Assembly (NCBI GenBank): GCA_016710075.1
Contig: JADJLO010000001.1
Location: forward strand, 434,001-498,000
Origin: Acidobacteriota bacterium
Lineage (GTDB): Bacteria; Acidobacteriota; Blastocatellia; RBC074
Length of the DNA: 64,000 bases
Direction of reading: 5' to 3'
A program made the translations under genes and the position numbers. Below the pieces are notes generated by a model. The model was not told the origin of the DNA, did no database searches, and saw nothing but the letters and a program-made list of their open reading frames with translations. How positions within the stretch are numbered: the stretch's first letter is position 1; every line of letters starts with the position of its first letter. This document shows, one piece after another, positions 28,771-37,239 of the stretch.

Positions 28771-31314
28771 TCAAATGAGCATTCTTGATGCAGGTTTCGG
28801 CTTTTCCGTTTCGGGCAATTGGAATGAGAGGAGGTCCGCGGGATCGAAATCGATCTTCTCGACGAGGATGTCCGCAGCCTCAAGGCCATCGTGGAGTATG
28901 TCGAGATAGCCTCCGGCAGGCTCGGCCGAACTCAAAATCACGCGGTCCCTGGCGCGTGTCAGAGCCACGTAAATCAATCTGCGGGACTCTTCATTCTCGC
29001 GTTTCTTATGCTCCTCTTCGAGCATGGAATAGAGCACGGTTTTTGCGGCTTGCCCTTCTTGATCCATGAGTTTGATAGCCACTCCGCGAAGTGCATCGAA
29101 GAGGGTGATCCGGCTGTCGGATCTTCTCCTCCGCGAAAGATCGGGCACGATGACAACCGGCCACTCAAGACCTTTGGCCGAGTGGATGGTCATAAGTGAT
29201 ACGGCGTTGTGCGCTTCAAGAGGTGGGCGAGGCGCCTCGACCATGGTCTGGATCATATGCTTGAGGCGGCGGTTGAGTGCGAAAATATCCTCCCCGCATC
29301 TCTGCTCAAGTGACCTGACCAACTCCATCATGCCGCGCCAGTCAGCCTCGCGCCTCTCGGCATTTACGAGGTTGGCAATAACGGCGCTGTAACCGGTCAA
29401 TCGATCCGCCAGTTGCAGCAGCCTTGAAGGCGACAGTGTGGAACTCTGATCAACGAGCTCTTTAAGGACTGTTAGGGGCCTTACCAGAGTCGGATCATTC
29501 GATGTCTGCACGTGCTCCCACCAGGATTTCTGATCAATGAGAGCCTGAGAGGCTTTAAACAGCGTGCGGTCACTGACGGCAAAGAACGGGCTGCGCAATA
29601 CGGCAACCAGCGCAAGATCGTCATCCGGTTCTGCAAGAAAGCGGATAAGGGAGATTGCGTCCTTTGCTTCGCGCGTTTCGAAAAGGCTCCCGCCGCCCAT
29701 ATGAACAGCGGGCACGCCGGCGCTCATGAGGGCTTCAAGATAAATATCTAGCGGCTGCCAGACCCGCGACAGAATGGCGAAATCGCCTGGGCGCAGAGGC
29801 CTCAGGGCCCCGGTATTCTTGTCAGTAACTTCAACACCGTCGTCGAGTATCTGTTTGATGATGCCGGCCATGTGCCGGGCCTCGGTGCGCTGGAGGCCGT
29901 ATTTGTTTACCTTGTCATCGGTTGTTACCGAGAAAACTTTGAGATGCGGGCCTGTGTGCGGAGATTCCTGACGATGCGATTCGAGCGGACTGTGAAGTTT
30001 ATCGAGCACCGATTCGAAGATCCGGTTGAAGCTGCCCATCAGTTCGAAATGCGTCCTGAAACTGAGTGAGAGCCGCGTGTGTATGCCGCCGTCGTCTTCT
30101 ATCTCTGACTTGAAACGCTGAAACACCCCGACATCCGCGCGGCGAAACCCATAAATCGATTGCTTTTCGTCGCCGACAATGGTCAGGCAGGCGGTCCCTT
30201 TGAGATGTGAGAGAATCTCTGCCTGTATGGGGTTTGTGTCCTGAAACTCATCGACAAGAAAGGCGCGCCAGCGTTTGCTGTAGTATCGACGTACGCTCTC
30301 ATGGTCCAATGCCCGCAGGGCGTATTCTTCGAGATCGGCGAAGTCCAGTTGTCCGGCACGGTGTTTCTTCAGTCTCACAAAATCACGAACGTGGGCGAAT
30401 GCCTGGCGCAGAGCGGGCAGCATCTCTGCGAATCGCCTGTCCATTTCGCCATATTCAAGAGATTTCGCCTGTTTGAGATAATCCTTTGCAATGTCCCGGA
30501 TTCTTTTAAGCGAGTCCCGGACCTCCGCCAAGCCGCCGTCAGGCCATTTCTTCTCGCTCCCGCCACGGAGGCTGACGTTTGTCATAGCTTCAAGTGCCGG
30601 GACCCATTCCTCGTTTTCCTGTTCCAGCCTGATTGCGGCTTCGACAACTGTCCGCCTGGCCTGCTCTTTCAGGTCGTCATCTTTGCCTCGAAACGATCTC
30701 AAGACGGAGAGATCGGCGATCAAGTCGGAATCGGCTTTGAGGTCGGAGAAGACCTGCACTCTTGCTTCTTCGGCCAGTTGTTGCCAATGTTCCGGTTCGA
30801 AGGTCAGCGCCCGCTCCGCGGTTATCGGATCATTCAGAAGGTCACTCAGCACGGCCTTGAGCAAGCTGAATGAGATGAGGCCAAAGATATCCTGCGGCAT
30901 GGAATCGAGAGCTTCATCAAACCATGTTGCTGCTGCTGAGGCGCCTTCGGCATCATCCAGGACTTCGAAATTTATCGGAGCGCCGGACTCATCGGGATGG
31001 TCGCGGCAAATGCGGGCGCAGAGAGAGTGAATGGTGCTGATCTGAGCCGCTTCAAGCTCGGCAATGATCTCTTCACGTTCGGGGTGGTCCGGAAACTCAG
31101 TGATCACGGTGTGGCGGATGCGAGATCGCAATTCGTTTGCAGCACGTTCCGTAAAAGTGATCGCGACAACTTCGAGCGGGGATAGATGTTGTTCCTGCAG
31201 ATGGAAAAGATAGCGTGCGGCCAGCATAAACGTCTTGCCCGTTCCCGCTCCCGCGGTGACGGCGACGCTCGATGGCGTGTGAGCAGCGTTTCTCTGATCT
31301 TCGGTCAATCCCAT
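28771..31314 (-). CDS. AddA/RecB-like UvrD-family helicase lacking the nuclease domain
   Basis: SF1A helicase with Walker A AGAGTGKT at residues 21-28, motif Ia and III regions, Walker B/DEXQ box LVDEFQDTNPIQ, motif IV-V (VSLMTIHSAKGLEWPVVIVPDL) and motif VI (RLIYVALTRARDRVI). The protein ends about 60 residues after motif VI at 847 residues, whereas AddA is usually near 1200 with a C-terminal PD-(D/E)xK nuclease. Only about 220 bp separate its stop from the next gene start and no nuclease remnant is visible there. It follows the AddB-like gene with adjoining TGA-ATG, so the pair should form a double-strand-break end-processing complex. Confidence 0.88.
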   Translation of the reverse strand: MGLTEDQRNAAHTPSSVAVTAGAGTGKTFMLAARYLFHLQEQHLSPLEVVAITFTERAANELRSRIRHTVITEFPDHPEREEIIAELEAAQISTIHSLCARICRDHPDESGAPINFEVLDDAEGASAAATWFDEALDSMPQDIFGLISFSLLKAVLSDLLNDPITAERALTFEPEHWQQLAEEARVQVFSDLKADSDLIADLSVLRSFRGKDDDLKEQARRTVVEAAIRLEQENEEWVPALEAMTNVSLRGGSEKKWPDGGLAEVRDSLKRIRDIAKDYLKQAKSLEYGEMDRRFAEMLPALRQAFAHVRDFVRLKKHRAGQLDFADLEEYALRALDHESVRRYYSKRWRAFLVDEFQDTNPIQAEILSHLKGTACLTIVGDEKQSIYGFRRADVGVFQRFKSEIEDDGGIHTRLSLSFRTHFELMGSFNRIFESVLDKLHSPLESHRQESPHTGPHLKVFSVTTDDKVNKYGLQRTEARHMAGIIKQILDDGVEVTDKNTGALRPLRPGDFAILSRVWQPLDIYLEALMSAGVPAVHMGGGSLFETREAKDAISLIRFLAEPDDDLALVAVLRSPFFAVSDRTLFKASQALIDQKSWWEHVQTSNDPTLVRPLTVLKELVDQSSTLSPSRLLQLADRLTGYSAVIANLVNAERREADWRGMMELVRSLEQRCGEDIFALNRRLKHMIQTMVEAPRPPLEAHNAVSLMTIHSAKGLEWPVVIVPDLSRRRRSDSRITLFDALRGVAIKLMDQEGQAAKTVLYSMLEEEHKKRENEESRRLIYVALTRARDRVILSSAEPAGGYLDILHDGLEAADILVEKIDFDPADLLSFQLPETEKPKPASRMLI

Positions 31315-33963
31315 TCAGGCGCTCCTCTTGCGGTCAAGTCGATTTCCCTGACGGCAGACCAAATCGAATTCGCAGAAGGTGCAGGCTTTCCGTTCGTTAT
31401 CCGGGTCGACCGGGTAGTCGCCATCTTTCAAATGCCTCTTGACCCGTTCGGCAAATGCCTGCAATTCGGGAGAATCGGCCACTTCGACTCTTTCCAGGAC
31501 TTCCGCCTTTTTCAGAGAATAATAAATTCCTGTGATCGCCTCGCCGGGGAAGCGCGAACTGCCGGCGGCATGAATGTAGATCGGCATCTGAAGATCCAGT
31601 TTGGCATCTCCATCCTCATTCTTCGCACCCGGCGGAACTGATGCGCTCGTCTTGTAATCGATCAAATCGATTCCCGCCGAAGTTCTGTCGACTCGGTCAA
31701 CGCTACCTCTGACCTTCAGACCGTGCCAGACCGATTGAAAAGTCATTTCAGTGTGGATCACACGGGAACCGGCTTCGATGAAATCAGCGGATCCGATTGC
31801 ATTCCGCAAGGTCTGAAGATGCTCAGCCCTCTGAGCAGGCCATGCCGGCAGGCCAGGTATGCCGATCTCTCTTTCGGCCTGAATAAATGCTTCATCGAGA
31901 CGCATGAGCGCCGCCTCCCGCGGATCCTCAACATCGATCAGACCTGCAAAGGCCAGCTCAAGTGCCTTGTGGTAGAGGCGACCCCTGAGAGAAGGGAAGA
32001 GTTCTGTCTCCATTTCGTCGGGTTCTTTCAGCAGAAGAACCTTGCTTGCAAACCATTTGAACGGGCATTGACCAAGAGTGGTGAGCTGTGATGCGCTCCA
32101 CTGTATCTCGCCTGCATCCAACGGCAGGCCGACCACGCCATCATACTCGTCAAAGGCAGCAGGACTCTCTCTTCCTGCTTCCACTTCCAGTGAACGAATG
32201 GCGGCCGGCAGTACATCGTCACCCGACAGAATAGCGTCGCCACCGATGAATGCTCTTCGCGCCTCCTCGCGGCTGGCCAATGGAAGCTCGAGTTCGACGG
32301 CAGGTCGAATCACTAATCCCATTCTTTGCATGAAGGCGCTCGGTATCGATTCGTCATTGTTGACGATTCGCGGATAACTGAAGCTGATCCGCTCAGTGGC
32401 GATTCCGATCATCAAGTAGAATGAGAGTACCTCGCGCCGCGCCACATCAGCCGCAGATTCGAGGCCAATCCCTTTTTCGACAAGCAGTTTTCTGTCATAA
32501 AAATCCAGAATCGGATCCTCATTCACTGGCGCGGGCATGACACCCTCGTTCATCCCCATCACAAAGACATGACGATATTGCGAGCCAAAGAGCACCTCAG
32601 GCGTGTGAAGCTCAACCCCGCCCACACCCGGCTGAAAAGGGACTGTCAGCGAAGACAGCAGTTCGGTTACGTCTGCGGCGAAGGTCTCGATTGTGACGAT
32701 CTCTTCAGCTTCATCGAAAAGCAGGCCGTCCACGTTTTCGTGGAAGATTTCAAAAGCTTTCAACTCCCTGGCCCAGGGCTCCGCGTGTTTGCGTGAGTCC
32801 GTTTTATCGAGAATGTTCCTGAGCAATCTTACCCACTCGGTCCGAGTTGCGCTTTCCGGCCAATCGAGCTGTGAAAGGTCTATTTCCAGACTCTTCCAGC
32901 CATCGAGCCCCTCGGTGTGAACGCTCCTTGACGCCTTCAGCGATTGCGCAGACAGCCCCAGACCTTGCCCCATCCGATGTGACAACATCTGAATCGTCGG
33001 CTCAAATGAAAATCCGGTGGATGCCGCCTCCAGCATCAATCGCACCCACACGCCGAACCGCGTCTGATCAAGGGGGAAATTGTAGAGCACCCTTACCGGC
33101 ACTTCGTATTCCCAGCCGATAGAGAGCAGCGTTGGCCCGTAGATTTTGTCATCGCGGGCTACCATAACTATCTCATCCGGGTTGACGCCGCTGATCAGCA
33201 ATTCTTTTATCTGGGCCAACACTCCACGCACCTCGGCTTCGAGGTTCGGATATGAATGAGCCGGCGATCTATCTTCAGACGCGTTGCCCGTCAAAAAACT
33301 ATTGGCTATCCGCTGACCGTAAGTCGTAAGGGAGGTCCCGGGTTCCTCCACCTCCCAGTTCCGGCTACGCAGAAACTCCAGAGCTTTTCGATTTTCCCTG
33401 AATATCGAATGATCGGCGCAGGGAACCAGAAACCGGCTTCCCTCACCGGCCAGAGCGTCGATAAAGGCCAATTCATCGATCCGCGGCCGGAAGTAGCCAT
33501 AGACAACGATCGGTTTTCTATTCAATTTAAGTCTTGATGCGTGCCAGAGAGCCTCGGATGGATCGAGTAGCCGTTGCTGGTGAAGCATTGCCTGGTAGAC
33601 AAGTGTTATCTCGGCAAGTTGCCTTACCCGTTCGCTTTGATAATTCAGGAGATTGTTTGGATCGATACCGGTTCGCAACAGCGCCTGCATCGAGGGAGTC
33701 ATTCGTGCAGCAACGGGCGACGGCTCATCCAGCTTCAATACCTGCTTGACGGCGGCAATCAGATTTCGGCGTGCAACCACGCCTGTGGCCATCTCCCAAC
33801 CATTGCGCCTGAGAAGTCTGACGGCTTCGCGATCGAGTGGTTGGTAGGGTGATCCTATCACTCGAGCCGCCCGGCGATGAGGCGTAAATACTTCAGCCCC
33901 AGGCTTGCCGGGTTCGATCAATGATGAGTGAGACAGTTGGCTGAGGTGAACTACTCTTTTCAT
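31315..33963 (-). CDS. AddB-like protein with iron-sulfur PD-(D/E)xK nuclease
   Basis: 882 residues. The N-terminal two thirds resemble the inactivated helicase of AddB (KPIVVYGYFRPRIDELAFIDAL, HVFVMGMNEGVMP). The C-terminal third is a RecB-type nuclease: SASQLTTLGQCPFKWFA, GRLYHKALELAF and SVDRVDR...DLIDYKTSA with the catalytic Asp and Lys. One Cys before the nuclease (GQCPF) and three at the end (CTFCEFDLVC) make the four ligands of the 4Fe-4S cluster typical of AddB-type nucleases. It shears DNA ends during RecA-dependent repair with the helicase encoded next. Confidence 0.85.
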   Translation of the reverse strand: MKRVVHLSQLSHSSLIEPGKPGAEVFTPHRRAARVIGSPYQPLDREAVRLLRRNGWEMATGVVARRNLIAAVKQVLKLDEPSPVAARMTPSMQALLRTGIDPNNLLNYQSERVRQLAEITLVYQAMLHQQRLLDPSEALWHASRLKLNRKPIVVYGYFRPRIDELAFIDALAGEGSRFLVPCADHSIFRENRKALEFLRSRNWEVEEPGTSLTTYGQRIANSFLTGNASEDRSPAHSYPNLEAEVRGVLAQIKELLISGVNPDEIVMVARDDKIYGPTLLSIGWEYEVPVRVLYNFPLDQTRFGVWVRLMLEAASTGFSFEPTIQMLSHRMGQGLGLSAQSLKASRSVHTEGLDGWKSLEIDLSQLDWPESATRTEWVRLLRNILDKTDSRKHAEPWARELKAFEIFHENVDGLLFDEAEEIVTIETFAADVTELLSSLTVPFQPGVGGVELHTPEVLFGSQYRHVFVMGMNEGVMPAPVNEDPILDFYDRKLLVEKGIGLESAADVARREVLSFYLMIGIATERISFSYPRIVNNDESIPSAFMQRMGLVIRPAVELELPLASREEARRAFIGGDAILSGDDVLPAAIRSLEVEAGRESPAAFDEYDGVVGLPLDAGEIQWSASQLTTLGQCPFKWFASKVLLLKEPDEMETELFPSLRGRLYHKALELAFAGLIDVEDPREAALMRLDEAFIQAEREIGIPGLPAWPAQRAEHLQTLRNAIGSADFIEAGSRVIHTEMTFQSVWHGLKVRGSVDRVDRTSAGIDLIDYKTSASVPPGAKNEDGDAKLDLQMPIYIHAAGSSRFPGEAITGIYYSLKKAEVLERVEVADSPELQAFAERVKRHLKDGDYPVDPDNERKACTFCEFDLVCRQGNRLDRKRSA

Positions 33964-33976
33964 CAGTTTGGAATCG

Positions 33977-34050
33977 GGAAGTTTGGAGTTCCCCCTTCAG
34001 GCGGATGACTTTGTTGTCGAGTCTTTCCGCCTGAAGACGGAACTCCATGC
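33977..34050. repeat. GGAGTTCCGCC palindrome family, inverted pair
   Basis: GTTTGGAGTTCCCCCTTCAGG and, 45 bp on, CCGCCTGAAGACGGAACTCC form an imperfect inverted pair between the AddB start and the radical SAM stop. The same palindrome recurs at about 28690 and repeatedly at 35863-36085. Confidence 0.7.
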
Positions 34051-34062
34051 TTAAAGCCGGAA

Positions 34063-35839
34063 CTAGGAACCTGACGGCAAATCACCGCAATCTTCACGCA
34101 GAAACTGCCGTTGATTCGGACGGATTGTCTCCAGAAGCTCTTTCCTTGTTTTGGTCTTGAGCGGCTGGCCAAGGTATATCTTGCCCATCCTTGACATCAG
34201 CTTCTCCGGCAAAGCCGAGGCGAACATAAACAGCGGCCATGTGAAATTGGGTCCGTTGATCTTGCGCAGTTTCCATGCCCAGAGTGCCAGGGCGCCTGTC
34301 CTCCAGGCTATCGGTCCCCACCAACTGTACAATCCGGGACGCAGGTTCAGCTTCCAGCATTTCATCAGCAACTGCCATTGAAGCGGGCTCAATTCGCGCG
34401 TCTCTGAAACCCCTTTATCATTTTCCATGCGGGTGTCATGCAGTGGAGTGAAGATCGAGGGCACGAGGAATCCGAACAGTCCCCGGCGCTCCATCTCGTA
34501 TACCAGGTCGAGCGTGGCCATGACGTCTTCATCGGTTTCTTCGGGGCTCCCTACAATCAAGGTCATGACAGGGAACCAGTTGTTCTCATTCATCACGCGC
34601 AGCCCTTCGAGCACCACGCTCGGCCAGTCTTCGATGGAGAACGGCACGCCTTTGCTCGGCATGATCTTCTTCGCCAGTTTGACCGAGCCGGTCTCCAATC
34701 CAAGCAGTGGCGAAAGAGCCTTCTTTTGCGGGATGATTGCTTAAATATGGCAGATGAATCGGGCTCTTGGGCAGCACCAGATCGGAGAGCTTCTTGATCA
34801 GCACCGGGTCGACTACTGCAGGCGCGATTGTCGAATGACTCAGGACGTGCTGCTCGACGCCCGGCGTATTGATCACCGATGAATAAAGGTCGAGCAGCGC
34901 TTCCCGGTTGGGAAAATAGAATGGCGTATCGGTGTGCACCTGACCCCAGATGAACATGTCTTCAGTCGCCAGACTGATCTGTTTATTGCCCTCTCGCACA
35001 TTTGAGGCGACTGCGGCCATGATCTTCTCTTTCGGAAAATCTATCTGCGGATTCAGATCGGGCACGCAGAATTTGCATCGGCGCCCGCATCCCGTGGTCA
35101 TTTCAACGACTCCGAAGGTCGTGCGCTTATCGGGCACCAGCAGAGCTTCACGTTCATTGGGATGACCAACCGAAATCTCGCGAGGAAGCTCCTCGCCGTT
35201 GATTGCCTTGTGGAAAAGCGACATCGTGTCCTGTGATTCGCTTCTCCCCTCGACCACGCAATCGATGCCCAGCTCCTCGAAGCTGTTGGTCTGCGTGATT
35301 TGCCACCCGCCCGAACCGCCGACAATCACTTTGAAGTTTCCCCGGTACGGATTCTCCTTGATCTTCGAAAACATGAGCCGCGAATAGTGCGAATTGATCG
35401 GCATCTTCGACGAGCCGAAGATCGAGGTGTATACTCCCGCCGCAAAGGTCACTCCAAGTGGATTGTGGGTCGAGACCGCTACCACTCGCGTCTTAGGTCC
35501 GACGAATTTATCCAGATCGTCAGGGAAGCAGCAAACTATATCTTCCGGCTTGAATTCTCGCAGCAGCGAGGCTTCCACCAGTCGCACACCGGCCGGCATG
35601 TATCGCGCTGACCCGTCGTCGTTGTATTCCACGTCTCGCCATTTGGGGTATTTTTTAGTCATCACCCCCTCCATCCAGATCGGCATCGAAGCCATTCCCA
35701 TCTGGATGAAGTACCCTGCGTGATCGATCGTCTCCGTCAGCGGCGCCGTGATTACTATTAATTTGCCGCCGTCGGCCGGCGGTGTGGCGTTTGTTTGAAC
35801 TGTCGAATGTGTAGTATTTCCATTGGGGTTTTCAATCAT
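34063..35839 (-). CDS. B12-binding-domain radical SAM protein, one frameshift
   Basis: ATG 35839 has AGAAGGA upstream. The N-terminal part (about 25-200) looks like a cobalamin-binding domain (VVAVSTHNPLGV, FKVIVGGSGGWQ, DCVVEGRSE). It is followed by a radical SAM core with the cluster motif CGRRCKFC (C251, C255, C258) and GLETGSVKLAKKIMP typical of the B12-radical SAM class. The frame changes near 34715 (about one extra base); the downstream frame starts at LSPLLGLETGS and runs to 34063. Corrected length is about 591 residues. Such enzymes often methylate unactivated carbons or remodel lipids and cofactors; the substrate is unknown. Open frame upstream of 35839 reads through repeats and is not counted. 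Confidence 0.85.
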
Positions 35840-35862
35840 GGGCAAATTCCTTCTCTGGTTTG

Positions 35863-36160
35863 TAGTCCCGCCTTCAGGCGTTTTACTTATTTTCCACGCA
35901 TCCCGGTTGAAGCCGGGTCTCGAAACGAGATTAAGAGTAACGGATACTGCCCGTATTCTCAATTGCCCGCATGGAGTTCCGCCCGCATGGAGTACAGCAT
36001 GGAGTTCCGGCTTCAGCCGGCGCATGGAGTTCCGCCTGAAGGCGGAACTCTTGATAGCTGATCCAGCCGGAACTCCATGCTGTGTGGACAGCAATCGATT
36101 ATGAACTAACTTTGAATGACTTGTGTGGTGACTGAGCTCCCTCACCGGGTCTGGTGAGGG
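35863..36160. repeat. Cluster of GGAGTTCCGCC palindromes and a hairpin
   Basis: At least five partial or full copies of GGAGTTCCGCC(TGAAGG)CGGAACTCC, several joined by CATGGAGTTCCG, fill 35863-36085. A perfect 8-bp hairpin CCCTCACC-6 nt-GGTGAGGG lies at 36139-36160. Together they make up most of the 436-bp gap between the radical SAM start and the rhodanese stop. No gene is seen. Confidence 0.8.
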
Positions 36161-36275
36161 TTGATGAAGAGCAAACTTCGCCCATGGACAGGGACCATCG
36201 AAGAGATGATCCCTGAAATGAAGGTTTATCAAATAAAAAGAACGACGCCGTGAGGCCAATGGATCTGGCCGGCAA

Positions 36276-36638
36276 TCAGGCGGCGACGATCTGCGAAGAC
36301 TTGAATGAGGTCTCGAATTTTCCAGACGTCTCGATCAGGTGATTCAGGTCCCGGATGTAGAATCGAACATTCGTGTATCCCATTTCGATCAGTTCAACAG
36401 TGCAGGCCACGGTAGCGCCGGCATCCCAGTCGGTGCTGAAGACGACAATTTCTGCGTCTTTATTGGTGATCACCTGCTCGGCCAGCTCGCTGACCTGATT
36501 CCAGGGCAGGTTGATTGAGCCCGGAATCAGTCCGAGTTTGAAGGACTTAGCCGGACAAATATCGGCCAGAACCAGATCGTTGCCGCGTGAGATAGCCTCA
36601 TACAATTCTTCGCCTGAAATGCTAAGGATGAAGTCCAT
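36276..36638 (-). CDS. Rhodanese-like domain protein without the catalytic cysteine
   Basis: A single rhodanese fold of 120 residues: LVLADICPAKSFKLGLIPGSINLPW (the strand-DxR-like and IPGSINLP signatures), then IVVFSTDWDAGATVACTVELIEMGY where the active-site loop would be. That loop normally starts with Cys; here it reads FSTDWDAGA with no Cys, so sulfur transfer is unlikely and a binding or regulatory role is more plausible. Start ATG 36638 has GGAGAGA five bases upstream; the frame extends further but without a better site. It is a single-gene unit with a perfect TACGTT-TGAT-AACGTA dyad 25 bp upstream. Confidence 0.8.
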   Translation of the reverse strand: MDFILSISGEELYEAISRGNDLVLADICPAKSFKLGLIPGSINLPWNQVSELAEQVITNKDAEIVVFSTDWDAGATVACTVELIEMGYTNVRFYIRDLNHLIETSGKFETSFKSSQIVAA

Positions 36639-36969
36639 TTGTCTCTCCGATTCGAAAAATTTTACGTTTGATAACGTAGTTGTGAACGATCCGGCCCGCA
36701 CCAGATCGCATCTTTATCGGGGTGATAACGCAAGCAGTGTTCCCAAAATTCCCGAACTGTCAGATGGATCGTATAAATCGTTGACAGCACAGGATTAGAA
36801 AAATTAATCCAGTGAAATAGGGGGTGAGGGGCAATATTAATTGTGAATTGTTTTAATGCACCGGAACTGTTTGATGTAAGGACAGTGAGTGCACAGTCAC
36901 ACGGGGTATGAATAGGTCGCAGGGATTGTGGGGCAGGAAAAATATCGAAGTGGCGCCTGGGGAGGCAAG
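36639..36969. other. Intergenic region upstream of the rhodanese-like gene
   Basis: 331 bp without a gene. It has the dyad TACGTT-TGAT-AACGTA (36663-36678), a likely operator or part of the rhodanese promoter region on the minus strand, and at the right end GCCT-GGGG-AGGC (36955-36966), a short hairpin just 3' of tRNA-Cys that could end its transcript. Confidence 0.5.
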
Positions 36970-37044
<75 letters not shown>

Positions 37045-37071
37045 TTTCTGGAGAAATACAAAGAACTTACA

Positions 37072-37089
37072 AACGTTCAAATGAACGTT
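37072..37089. promoter_or_regulatory. Perfect palindrome upstream of tRNA-Cys
   Basis: AACGTTCA-AA-TGAACGTT, 8-bp arms, centred about 36 bp upstream of the tRNA 5' end, that is, over its promoter. A protein-binding dyad is possible; the function is inferred from position only. Confidence 0.35.
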
Positions 37090-37239
37090 CAACGAAACGA
37101 AGGGCTATGCTCCCAGATTGAGCGCGATCTGTCAAGACTCTTAATCTAAAGAGTGTTGCAGCCGGCGAGTCATAAAGGTAAAGTACAGAAAAGCTGACGA
37201 CGAAACACTCGAAGCAGACGAAAAATTCAGAGGATTTAT

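Noticed and set aside
35840..36259. N-terminal extension of the radical SAM protein
   Set aside because: The open frame there reads through the GGAGTTCCGCC palindromes (for example LKPELHAVLHAGGTPCG) and lacks homology-like segments; ATG 35839 has a good ribosome site.
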